Positions 22,063-29,744 of a stretch of 59,362 nucleotides of DNA are shown here, in pieces. Below the pieces are notes generated by a model that was not told the DNA's origin, did not search any database, and saw only the letters and a program-made list of their open reading frames with translations. The translations under genes were made by a program, and so were the position numbers. Source of the stretch: Bacillus infantis (GTDB taxonomy: Bacteria > Bacillota > Bacilli > Bacillales > Cytobacillaceae); NCBI RefSeq assembly GCF_020171945.1, contig NZ_JAIVAP010000025.1:1-59362 (forward strand), written 5' to 3'. Every line of letters starts with the position of its first letter. Within the stretch, counting starts at the first letter, position 1.

Positions 22063-22776
22063 ATGTTTTTATTAGGCACATTAGTGAATGGACTGCTGAT
22101 TGTGATCGGTACGCTTCTCGGCAAGCTGCTCCACCGCATCCCTGAAAGCATGAAAGGCACCGTCATGTATGCGATTGGACTGGCAGTCATTGTCCTTGGC
22201 CTGCAGATGGGCTTCAAAAGTGAAAATTTCCTGATTGTCATCCTGAGTCTTGTGCTTGGGGCTGTGATAGGCGAGTGGCTTGGGCTTGAGGATAAGCTCA
22301 ATGCAGTCGGCAATTGGCTGGAGAGAAAGATTGGTTCAAATGGACAGGGCAGCATCTCACAGGGCTTTGTGACAGCGACCCTCATTTTTGTGATCGGTGC
22401 TATGGCAATCATCGGGGCATTGGACAGCGGCATCCGCGGAGACCATGATGTTCTGTACACCAAATCAATCATCGACGGCTTTACGGCGCTGATTTTGACC
22501 ACTACCCTTGGGATCGGCGTCATCTTTTCAGCAATACCAGTCGTCCTTTATGAAGGGCTGATTGCCCTTTTTGCGACCCAGATAGACCGGTTTGTCCCCC
22601 AGGCACTGATGGACCAGTTCATTCTTGAAATGACAGCAGCGGGCGGGGTAATGATCTTTGCAATCGGGCTGAATCTGACAGGATTGACGAAAATCAGGGT
22701 GGCTAATCTTCTGCCCGGCATCCTTGTGACGGCTGTTATCGTCACATCGATCTATTTTTACCATCAGCTTGTTTGA
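22063..22776 (+). CDS. DUF554 family membrane protein
   Basis: A 237-aa integral membrane protein of the DUF554 family (B. subtilis YdfK-like). About seven hydrophobic segments are visible, beginning MFLLGTLVNGLLIVIGTLLG, with the conserved AIGLAVIVLGLQMG, GAVIGEWLGLEDKL and SGIRGDHDVLYTKSIIDG blocks. Function is not established. AAAGGTG precedes the ATG. It converges on yyaC with a shared terminator. Confidence 0.88.
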   Translation: MFLLGTLVNGLLIVIGTLLGKLLHRIPESMKGTVMYAIGLAVIVLGLQMGFKSENFLIVILSLVLGAVIGEWLGLEDKLNAVGNWLERKIGSNGQGSISQGFVTATLIFVIGAMAIIGALDSGIRGDHDVLYTKSIIDGFTALILTTTLGIGVIFSAIPVVLYEGLIALFATQIDRFVPQALMDQFILEMTAAGGVMIFAIGLNLTGLTKIRVANLLPGILVTAVIVTSIYFYHQLV

Positions 22777-22777
22777 C

Positions 22778-22810
22778 AGAGGGTGGACGGCAGTTGTCTG
22801 TCCATCCTCT
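22778..22810. terminator. Bidirectional terminator between DUF554 gene and yyaC
   Basis: AGAGGGTGGAC and GTCCATCCTCT form an 11-bp stem between two convergent genes, with T-rich sequence on the plus side. Confidence 0.75.
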
Positions 22811-22813
22811 TCT

Positions 22814-23452
22814 CTATTGATTCAGCTTAGCCTGTTCCACTGCTCCCAGATCCCAGCTGATGCGCGGCCATGCCTGCTTAAATCTTGCGTTCAGGCTCGC
22901 TTCATGGATTCCGGCAGCAATGGTCTTCGCCATCCTCAGCACAAGATTCAGCCTCGTATTCTGCAGAACGAAGAATTCCATAAATCCGCTCACATTCACA
23001 ATTCCGGTGATATGCATATCGCCTACCTCAGGGAGCTCTTTGTTCACACCCGCTCCCGGCTTGACCGGACCGGATCCGACCTGGATGACGCCCACGCTCT
23101 TCAGGCGGCCAAGGCATGCGTCAATTCCGATGATATAGGGACGTACATGCGATTCCTTAATTTCCTTCAGCTTTTCTTCCAGATTCACGGCATGGATCGG
23201 ATCATCCAGCGTTCCGTATACATGAAAAGGCGCCACGGCCTTTTCCTCCAGAAGTGTGCCGACGAGCGGGCCCAATGAATCTCCGGTAGAGCGGTCAGTG
23301 CCGATGCAGACAAAAACGACAGGGCGTACACCGATGCCTGGGGGCATGAAATTTAAGAGCTCAGCAGCCAGCTTGTTTGCAGCTTCCTGTTCATCATGGG
23401 CAACGCGGGCACTGCTGGCCTTTTTTTCAAATAAATTCGTTCTTAAGTTCAT
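22814..23452 (-). CDS. yyaC: Spore protease YyaC (GPR-like)
   Basis: A 212-aa protein of the YyaC family, related to the germination protease GPR. Conserved blocks are VVFVCIGTDRSTGDSLGPLVG, YIIGIDACLG, VGVIQVGSGPVKPGAGV and GDMHITGIVNVSGFMEF. In B. subtilis it is made in the forespore. The ATG at 23452 has GAGGGAGTGG upstream; the longer reading adds 20 unrelated residues. A GTATA / CGTATAC pair just upstream loosely resembles a forespore sigma-F/G promoter, but I would not rely on it. Confidence 0.93.
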   Translation of the reverse strand: MNLRTNLFEKKASSARVAHDEQEAANKLAAELLNFMPPGIGVRPVVFVCIGTDRSTGDSLGPLVGTLLEEKAVAPFHVYGTLDDPIHAVNLEEKLKEIKESHVRPYIIGIDACLGRLKSVGVIQVGSGPVKPGAGVNKELPEVGDMHITGIVNVSGFMEFFVLQNTRLNLVLRMAKTIAAGIHEASLNARFKQAWPRISWDLGAVEQAKLNQ

Positions 23453-23878
23453 TGGTTCCACTCCCTCATTATGGTAGTAACAGTATACGGAAAAATTTTG
23501 TAATCTATACATACCTGCATCAGTAAAAAGATAAACAGAGAATCATAACTTGGTATGCTTTCCTTTAATGGGTTAAAGGCGCTTGTGCAGGCGGGGATGG
23601 TTTTATAGGAATTGAAAAAGAATTTTCAGGGAAGGCATCACATGTCAGACTGTAAAAAAATCCTGCAAATTGTTAAAATGGATTTAATTTTATAAGATAA
23701 GAAAGTATAATTCTGAACTTCGGCTGCTGAGTGGCAGCTGCGCCTATGGCCTCGGGGAACAGGCTTGGGGCAGAATCCTGCAGATGCTTTTTGCACGCCG
23801 CGCAATACTGATTAGAGTCCATTGATAAGGCGCTGGCGATTTTCTTATATAATTCACTAAAAGTAAGCGGGTGAAACC
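23453..23878. other. Intergenic region between divergent yyaC and the MscS gene
   Basis: 426 bp with no convincing reading frame. It holds two divergent 5' regions. A possible promoter for the channel gene is TTGATA (from 23823) followed by TATATAAT near 23847, with imperfect spacing. I see no repeat or RNA gene here. Confidence 0.4.
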
Positions 23879-24769
23879 ATGACTTCTACAGAAAAAATGC
23901 TTCAGGGAATTAAGGATCAGCTGTCCGATGAGAATATGTGGAGTGCCATTGGCCTTGGATTTTTGAAGATCATTGCCATTCTGATTGTATCAAGCCTGAT
24001 CATCAGGATCGGCCGGGCGGCCATCCGCAAGGTTTTTGCCGTGCGGAGCCATTCGCCGCTCCGGATCAGCCACCGCCGGGAGGCAACGCTGGTCAAGCTG
24101 CTTGAAAATGTCCTGACGTATGTGGTGTCGTTCATCATGATCATGATGATTCTCTCGACCTTGACGATTGATGTGGGGGCTCTCCTTGCCGGTGCCGGGA
24201 TTGTGGGGCTTGCAGTCGGCTTTGGTGCCCAGAACCTTGTGAAGGATATCATCACCGGCTTTTTCATCATATTTGAAGACCAATTCTCTGTCGGGGATTA
24301 TATCAGGGTCGACCAATTCGAAGGAACCGTAGAGGAAATCGGCCTCCGTACAACAAAGATTAAGAGCTGGACAGGTGAGCTTCACATCCTGCCGAATGGA
24401 AGCATCGTCCAGGTGACCAATTTCTCACTTCATAACAGTGTGGCTTTTGTGGATGTGAGCATTGCGTATGAAGGGGATATCCAGAAGGCTGAGCAGGTGC
24501 TTAAAGACCTCCTGGAAACCTTGCCTGAAAAATATGAAGATATGGTCAAGACGCCTGAAATATTAGGTATCCAGAACCTGGCCGCATCAGATGTGGTCAT
24601 CCGGGTGACGGCGGAGACAATGCCGATGAAGCATTTCTTTATCGCCAGACAGCTAAGGAAGGAAATCAAGATGGCCCTTGATGCACATGGCATCGAAATT
24701 CCGTTCCCGCGCCTGGTCATGTACTCGCGCCAGGAAGACAAGCCTGAAAAAAGCACGGGAAAAGCATAG
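23879..24769 (+). CDS. Small-conductance mechanosensitive channel (MscS family)
   Basis: A 296-aa MscS-type channel that opens under membrane tension to release solutes in hypo-osmotic shock. Three hydrophobic segments span about 22-42, 78-98 and 100-125. The pore helix is GALLAGAGIVGLAVGFGAQNLVKDII, with the expected Gly/Ala packing. The beta domain (FEDQFSVGDYIRV, EEIGLRTTKI, ILPNGSIVQVTNFS) and an alpha/beta cap follow. It resembles YkuT-type short channels. DUF951 follows by 12 nt, so both are probably in one transcript. Confidence 0.93.
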   Translation: MTSTEKMLQGIKDQLSDENMWSAIGLGFLKIIAILIVSSLIIRIGRAAIRKVFAVRSHSPLRISHRREATLVKLLENVLTYVVSFIMIMMILSTLTIDVGALLAGAGIVGLAVGFGAQNLVKDIITGFFIIFEDQFSVGDYIRVDQFEGTVEEIGLRTTKIKSWTGELHILPNGSIVQVTNFSLHNSVAFVDVSIAYEGDIQKAEQVLKDLLETLPEKYEDMVKTPEILGIQNLAASDVVIRVTAETMPMKHFFIARQLRKEIKMALDAHGIEIPFPRLVMYSRQEDKPEKSTGKA

Positions 24770-24780
24770 GAGGAAAAAGC

Positions 24781-24978
24781 ATGGAACCAAAAGAATATGG
24801 CCTGAATGATGTAGTAGAGATGAAAAAAGCCCATCCGTGCGGGGCCAACCGGTGGAAAATCATCCGCCTCGGCATGGATATCCGCATCAAATGCGAGGGC
24901 TGCTCGCATAGCGTCATGATCCCGCGAAAAGAATTCAGCCGGAAAATAAAGAAAATCCTCGTGAAGCATGAAGAATAG
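24781..24978 (+). CDS. DUF951 family protein (YyzM-like)
   Basis: A 65-aa protein of the DUF951 family. The pattern MKKAHPCGANRWKIIRLGMDIRIKCEGCSHSVMIPR shows the conserved HPCG and CxGC cysteines, which probably bind zinc. It has AGGAGG before the ATG. Its place before ychF is conserved in Bacilli. Function unknown. Confidence 0.92.
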   Translation: MEPKEYGLNDVVEMKKAHPCGANRWKIIRLGMDIRIKCEGCSHSVMIPRKEFSRKIKKILVKHEE

Positions 24979-24993
24979 TCATGCTTCTTTTTT
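24963..24993 (+). terminator. Terminator of the MscS-DUF951 transcript
   Basis: GAAGCATG and CATGCTTC arms around a 9-nt loop, then six T. The 5' arm overlaps the DUF951 coding end. Confidence 0.85.
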
Positions 24994-25142
24994 CTGGAAA
25001 GTGATGCACTTGTCTTTTCCCCGGCAAATCTCTATAATTGTGGGAGGCTTGTCCAATTTTATGAGATGAAAAACAGCCTTATGAAAATAGATTTCACAGT
25101 TTTTGAAATAGATGCTGAAATAAAAGTTGAGGAGTGACTGGC

Positions 25143-26243
25143 ATGGCATTAACAGCTGGGATTGTAGGCTTGCCGAACGTTGGTAAATCTACATTATTTA
25201 ATGCAATAACACAGGCAGGTGCGGAATCTGCCAACTATCCGTTTTGTACGATTGACCCGAATGTGGGAATTGTTGAGGTACCTGACCACCGTCTGAACAA
25301 GCTGACAGAGCTTGTTCAGCCGAAGAAAACTGTACCGACAACATTCGAATTCACAGACATCGCCGGAATTGTAAAAGGCGCCAGCAAAGGGGAAGGCCTC
25401 GGGAATAAATTCCTTTCACATATCCGTGAAGTGGATGCAATCTGCCAGGTTGTCCGCTGCTTTGCTGATGATAATATCACGCACGTATCCGGGAAGGTCG
25501 ATCCGATTTCCGATATCGAAACCATCAATCTGGAGCTGATCCTTGCTGACCTTGAATCTGTTGAGAAGCGCATTGCCCGCGTCGGCAAAATGGCAAAGCA
25601 GAAGGACAAAGAAGCTGTCGCTGAACTTGAAGTCCTTGAATTGCTGAAGGATGCGTTCGAATCGGACAAGCCTGCCCGCACTGTGGAGTTCACAGAAGAG
25701 CAGCATAAAATCGCCAAGAACCTTCACCTCCTGACTATCAAGCCTGTCCTGTATGTCGCCAATGTCGGGGAAGACGATGTGGCAGATCCTTCATCAAACG
25801 AATATGTCCAGAGCGTCAGGGACTTTGCGGAGAAGGACAATGCCGAAGTAATCGTGGTCTGTGCGAAAATTGAATCTGAAATTGCTGAGCTGGAAGGCGA
25901 AGAAAAGCAGATGTTCCTTGAAGAGCTTGGCATCGAGGAATCAGGCCTTGACCAGCTGATCCGCTCAGCTTACCACCTCCTTGACCTTGCCACTTATTTC
26001 ACGGCAGGTGTGCAGGAAGTCCGCGCCTGGACATTCCGCAAGGGCATGAAGGCACCTCAGTGTGCCGGCATCATCCATACAGACTTTGAAAGAGGCTTCA
26101 TCAGGGCAGAAACTGTCCATTACGATGACCTGCTGGAAGCCAAAACAATGGCAGCTGCGAAAGAAGCAGGGAAAGTACGTCTGGAAGGTAAAGAATATAT
26201 CGTTAAAGACGGAGATATCATCCATTTCCGCTTTAATGTTTAA
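25143..26243 (+). CDS. ychF: Redox-regulated ATPase YchF (OLA1 family)
   Basis: A 366-aa Obg-like P-loop protein that prefers ATP to GTP and binds ribosomes. P-loop GLPNVGKST lies near residue 9; DIAGIVKGASKGEGLGNKFL is the switch II region. The TGS domain is C-terminal (TFRKGMKAPQCAGIIHTDFERGFIRAE, ending KDGDIIHFRFNV). The ATG at 25143 has GAGGAG upstream and gives the family length; a GTG 9 nt earlier overlaps that site. Confidence 0.97.
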   Translation: MALTAGIVGLPNVGKSTLFNAITQAGAESANYPFCTIDPNVGIVEVPDHRLNKLTELVQPKKTVPTTFEFTDIAGIVKGASKGEGLGNKFLSHIREVDAICQVVRCFADDNITHVSGKVDPISDIETINLELILADLESVEKRIARVGKMAKQKDKEAVAELEVLELLKDAFESDKPARTVEFTEEQHKIAKNLHLLTIKPVLYVANVGEDDVADPSSNEYVQSVRDFAEKDNAEVIVVCAKIESEIAELEGEEKQMFLEELGIEESGLDQLIRSAYHLLDLATYFTAGVQEVRAWTFRKGMKAPQCAGIIHTDFERGFIRAETVHYDDLLEAKTMAAAKEAGKVRLEGKEYIVKDGDIIHFRFNV

Positions 26244-26256
26244 TAAGTATGATGAG

Positions 26257-26284
26257 AGGCTCCCTTTTTTGGGGGCTTTTTTTG
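26257..26284 (+). terminator. Terminator of ychF
   Basis: GGCTCCC and GGGGGC arms around a T-rich loop followed by seven T, about 15 nt after the ychF stop codon. Confidence 0.8.
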
Positions 26285-26318
26285 TTTGGCTGGGGATGCA
26301 GGGGTGGTAGTTGGATTT

Positions 26319-26413
26319 TGAGGCACTTTGTATGGGCTTGAGCAGTGTCAGAATACCTTATGAGAGCATCTAGAGATACTCTGACATAATCAAATGTGGA
26401 AAAGAGTGCCTCA
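26319..26413. repeat. 95-bp element with nested inverted repeats
   Basis: The outer arms TGAGGCACT (26319-26327) and AGTGCCTCA (26405-26413) are perfect; the inner arms TGTCAGA (26346-26352) and TCTGACA (26380-26386) are also perfect. The whole stretch can fold into one long hairpin. It lies after the ychF terminator and codes for nothing visible. A small non-autonomous mobile element or a structured RNA is possible; I found no second copy here. Confidence 0.5.
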
Positions 26414-26423
26414 TAGTTTGTCG

Positions 26424-26520
26424 TGGCTGAACACCCCCTCCGTCTTTCAATGGTCCAGCTCCGGGCGCTAGCCCCTCGACTCAAAAGCCTCTTTGAACCT
26501 GAAGGCAAAGAACGCCTTAT
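26424..26520 (+). repeat. Single copy of the ~125-bp dispersed repeat
   Basis: The core GTCCAGCTCCGGGCGCTAGC, CCCTCGA and GAAGGCAAAGAACGCCTT matches the array at 28269-28678 with scattered changes. Its 3' end merges into the glycosyltransferase fragment. Confidence 0.75.
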
Positions 26521-26885
26521 ACAGCAGCCGATTTGCTTGTCTTCCCCTCCCCTGCTGAAACCTTTGGAAACGTGGTCCTTGGAGCCCTCTCATCAGGCAC
26601 TCCTGCTGTTGTGGCAGACAAAGGCGGCCCGGCGGAAATCATCTCGGACGGCAGGACTGCCGGATATGACCGGCAGGCAGCAGCGAATCATTTGCAAATA
26701 TCATACAGGAGCTGCTTGGAAATCCCGCCAAGCTCGCAGGCATGTCCAGGGAAGCGGGAAAGTATGCTGAGCGGCAGTCGTGGGAAGCGAACATGGACCA
26801 GCTGCTGGCGAATATAAAGAGATTGCATTTGAGGATGAATACTGCTTCCGGAATTTGGGATAAAAGAATGGAAATTGTCCAATAA
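26521..26885 (+). pseudogene. Remnant of a group 1 (GT4) glycosyltransferase
   Basis: One frame reads ADLLVFPSPAETFGNVVLGA, then LSSGTPAVVADKGGPAEIIS: the conserved C-terminal nucleotide-sugar binding region of GT4 glycosyltransferases (E-TFGNV-E pattern, here GNVVLGA). Near 26685 the frame shifts and continues SFANIIQELLGNPAKLAGMS to a stop at 26883. Only the last ~120 residues of a ~380-aa protein remain, with a frameshift and no start. It is abutted by a repeat copy, suggesting a rearrangement breakpoint. Confidence 0.85.
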
Positions 26886-26905
26886 AATATGATATGATGA
26901 ATATA

Positions 26906-26928
26906 CCTCGAAATGAGGTTTTTTCTTT
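26906..26928 (+). terminator. Small hairpin with T-run upstream of rpsF
   Basis: ACCTC and GAGGT arms around 5 nt, then TTTTTTC. It probably ended transcription of the lost glycosyltransferase gene. Confidence 0.6.
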
Positions 26929-26941
26929 TTGGGGAGGAAGA

Positions 26942-26970
26942 TTGCTTTCCTTCCGTATATATGCTATAAT
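26942..26970 (+). promoter_or_regulatory. rpsF operon promoter
   Basis: -35 TTGCTT (26942-26947), 17-nt spacer, perfect -10 TATAAT (26965-26970), 73 nt before the rpsF start. Confidence 0.75.
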
Positions 26971-26980
26971 TTCAACTTGT

Positions 26981-27031
26981 GAGTAATGAATAGTTACTCC
27001 TTGCCCGAATGGGCCGCTTAGACCAAAAGGA
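26981..27031 (+). promoter_or_regulatory. rpsF mRNA leader, candidate S6:S18 autoregulatory element
   Basis: The leader holds a hairpin GAGTAA/TTACTC (26981-26999) and a second stem GCCC-GAAT-GGGC followed by CGC. Bacterial rpsF leaders often carry a structure bound by the S6:S18 complex. Position fits; I could not confirm the exact consensus by eye. Confidence 0.4.
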
Positions 27032-27042
27032 GGTGTAATGAG

Positions 27043-27330
27043 ATGAGAAAGTACGAAATCATGTACGTCATCCGTCCAAACATTGAAGATGAGGCTAAAA
27101 AGGCTCTAGTTGAGCGTTTTAACTCTATCCTGACTGATAATGGTGCGGAACTGACTGAATCAAAAGACTGGGGCAAACGCCGCCTGGCTTACGAAATCAA
27201 CGATTTCCGCGATGGCTACTACCAGTTGATCCACCTGAACGCGGAAGCTGCTGCAGTGGACGAGTTCACTCGCCTTGCTAAAATCAGCGAAGATATCATC
27301 CGCCACATGGTTGTTAAAGACGAAAAGTAA
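27043..27330 (+). CDS. rpsF: 30S ribosomal protein S6
   Basis: A 95-aa S6 (begins [38 protein letters not shown] is the conserved middle). It binds S18 in the platform of the small subunit. AAGGAGGTG precedes the ATG. First gene of rpsF-ssb-rpsR. Confidence 0.98.
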   Translation: MRKYEIMYVIRPNIEDEAKKALVERFNSILTDNGAELTESKDWGKRRLAYEINDFRDGYYQLIHLNAEAAAVDEFTRLAKISEDIIRHMVVKDEK

Positions 27331-27374
27331 GACTTGAAATAGACCAGTTTTAAATAAGGAAGGAGTTGATTCTG

Positions 27375-27896
27375 ATGATGAACCGCGTTGTTCTTGTCGG
27401 ACGTTTAACGAAAGATCCTGAGTTAAGGTACACGCCAAATGGAGTGCCCGTTGCTTCCTTCACACTTGCTGTTAACCGTACTTTTACGAATCAGCAGGGA
27501 GAAAGGGAAGCTGACTTCATCAACTGTGTGATTTGGCGCCGTCCAGCTGAAAACGTAGCAAACTTCCTCAAAAAAGGAAGCCTTGCCGGCGTTGATGGAC
27601 GCCTCCAGACCCGCAGCTATGAGGGACAGGACGGCAAACGCGTCTACGTTACAGAAGTAATGGCAGACAGCGTTCAGTTCCTGGAGCCGAGAAATGCTTC
27701 AGGCGGTGCCCCTAGCGGCGGCCGTAATGACGGAAACTATGGCGGTCCTTCAAGAGAACAGGATTTCCCATATGGAAATAATGATCAGAATCAGCGACAA
27801 AACAATAACCGCAATCAAGGATATACGCGAGTGGATGAAGATCCATTCGCTAATGATGGCCAAATCGACATCTCTGATGACGATCTGCCATTCTGA
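27375..27896 (+). CDS. ssb: Single-stranded DNA-binding protein
   Basis: A 173-aa SsbA. The N-terminal OB fold ([40 protein letters not shown]) is followed by a glycine- and asparagine-rich linker and the acidic tip DISDDDLPF that recruits partner proteins. Start ATG 27375 has AAGGAG at 9 nt; a second ATG follows directly, and the TTG at 27366 lies too close to the site. Confidence 0.97.
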   Translation: MMNRVVLVGRLTKDPELRYTPNGVPVASFTLAVNRTFTNQQGEREADFINCVIWRRPAENVANFLKKGSLAGVDGRLQTRSYEGQDGKRVYVTEVMADSVQFLEPRNASGGAPSGGRNDGNYGGPSREQDFPYGNNDQNQRQNNNRNQGYTRVDEDPFANDGQIDISDDDLPF

Positions 27897-27927
27897 TCTC
27901 CTTGTTTGGACGGGTACACGATACTAA

Positions 27928-28194
<267 letters not shown>

Positions 28195-28202
28195 TAGATG
28201 AT

Positions 28203-28238
28203 AAAGAAGGGCGCCTTATGGGTGTCCTTCTTTTTTTG
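28203..28238 (+). terminator. Terminator of rpsF-ssb-rpsR
   Basis: AAGAAGGGCGCC and GGGTGTCCTTCTT arms around TTAT (with G-T pairs), followed by seven T. Confidence 0.88.
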
Positions 28239-28268
28239 ATGCATAGATGGGTGTCATGGAAGACTGCC

Positions 28269-28678
28269 GGAGCTGGGCAAGCACCCTCCGCATTTCGATT
28301 GTCCAGCTGCGGGTGCTAGCCCCTCGAGGTCTTAAGCCACCTAAGAACCGAAGGCAAAGCAAAGAACGCCTTTTATTCTGCCGCGTCTTATGCTTGTCGG
28401 CTCTGGGCAAGCCGCTTCCGCATTTCGATTGTCCAGCTGCGGGTGCTAGCCCCTCGAGGTCTTAAGCTACCTAAGAACCGAAGGCAAAGAACGCCTTCAA
28501 TTCTTAGGCGTCTTAAGCTTGTCGGGGCTGAACAAGCACCCTCCGCATTTCGATTGTCCAGCTTCAGCGGCTAGAGCCTCGAGTCATAAGCCACACCAGA
28601 ATTAAAGGCAAAGAACGCCTTTTATTCTGCCGCGTCTTATGCTTGTCGGCTCTGGGCAAGCCGCTTCCGCATTTCGAA
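28269..28678 (+). repeat. Tandem array of a ~125-bp repeat (three units and a part)
   Basis: Units run 28269-28400, 28401-28525, 28526-28649 and a partial 28650-28678. Each reads (G/C)TCTGGGCAAGC..., CCGCATTTCGATTGTCCAGC, GGGTGCTAGCCCCTCGAG, a variable middle, GGCAAAGAACGCCTT and ends GCTTGTCGG. The first unit has a 5-bp AAAGC duplication; the third has a divergent middle resembling the copy at 14096. No conserved reading frame runs through it. This fills most of the rpsR-yybS gap. Confidence 0.88.
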
Positions 28679-28780
28679 AGGTTGAACCAAGCCTTCATAC
28701 CCGATAAAATAGTAATAGGAATATGTCTTTAACCTGCTGCTGACTGCAGCGTTGTATAAAGAAATTTGAGAGGTGAAGCA

Positions 28781-29722
28781 GTGAAGAACGTCCATAAGTT
28801 GACTTCGGGTGCCGTCATGCTGGCAGTGTTTGCTGTCCTGATGCTGCTTACCCTTTACGTCCCTGTACTGGGGGTCGTCACGAATCTGTTTTTGGCAGCG
28901 CCGTTTATATTATTTGCTGCAACGAATGACCGTAAAAGCTCGCTGGTCTTTTTGACAGGCGGCATCCTCATTTCACTGATTGTCGGGACGATCCTGGCGA
29001 TTCCGCTCGCGCTGACCTATGGAATAACAGGTACGGTAATTGGGGACTTTATCCGGGAGAAAAAGTCACGGTTCAGCACGTATATGGCAAGCTCTCTTGC
29101 CTTCCTGATCCTGCTTGTTGCCCAGTACGGGATAGCGGTCCAGTTTTTTGAGATGAATGTGATAAAAGAATCATTTGATCTCTTAAAGCAGTCTGTCGAC
29201 AAAGCCGTTTCTTTGATGGAGAACTTCGGGCAGCCGCTCGATGAAAAGATGACAGAACAGCTGTACAGCGGCATTGAAATGACCGAGACGCTGATTCCCA
29301 GCTTATTGATCATGGCATCCTTTATCAATGTCCTGATTCTCCAGGCGGTATCCCTGCCGATTGTAAAGCGGTTTGGCGTGAATATGAAAAAATGGGGCCA
29401 GTTCAGAAATCTGTCTCTGCCTAAGAGCGTACTCTGGTATTATCTGATCACCATCATTGCGGCTCTCCTTCTGAAGCCGGAGGAAGGGACAGTCCTTTTT
29501 GATGCATTTATAAACCTGAGCTTTATCCTGCAGCTGCTTATGATTGTGCAGGGGCTCTCGCTCATCTTTTATTTCTGCCACATGAAAGGCTATCCAAAGG
29601 CCGTGCCGGTCATAGCTGCCGTCCTGAGCTTCATACTGCCTTTTCTCCTTTATATTATCAGGATATTAGGTATAATTGACTTAGGATTTAATTTGAAAAA
29701 ATGGTTAAAAGAAAAAGTCTGA
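28781..29722 (+). CDS. yybS: YybS family membrane protein (DUF2232)
   Basis: A 313-aa integral membrane protein with about eight hydrophobic segments (for example VMLAVFAVLMLLTLYVPVLG and TIIAALLL). DUF2232/YybS proteins resemble S components of ECF transporters, but no substrate is known. The GTG at 28781 follows GAGAGGTG; an upstream TTG overlaps that site. It is 22 nt before gdpP and the pairing is conserved in Bacillus. Confidence 0.88.
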   Translation: MKNVHKLTSGAVMLAVFAVLMLLTLYVPVLGVVTNLFLAAPFILFAATNDRKSSLVFLTGGILISLIVGTILAIPLALTYGITGTVIGDFIREKKSRFSTYMASSLAFLILLVAQYGIAVQFFEMNVIKESFDLLKQSVDKAVSLMENFGQPLDEKMTEQLYSGIEMTETLIPSLLIMASFINVLILQAVSLPIVKRFGVNMKKWGQFRNLSLPKSVLWYYLITIIAALLLKPEEGTVLFDAFINLSFILQLLMIVQGLSLIFYFCHMKGYPKAVPVIAAVLSFILPFLLYIIRILGIIDLGFNLKKWLKEKV

Positions 29723-29744
29723 CACTACTGTAGGAGCTGAAAAC

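Noticed and set aside
28247-28465. Small open frames across the tandem repeats
   Set aside because: They arise from the repeat sequence, differ between units and lack ribosome binding sites.
28269-28678. Tandem repeats as a CRISPR array
   Set aside because: Units are ~125 bp and nearly continuous, without short repeats separated by unique spacers; no cas genes are nearby.
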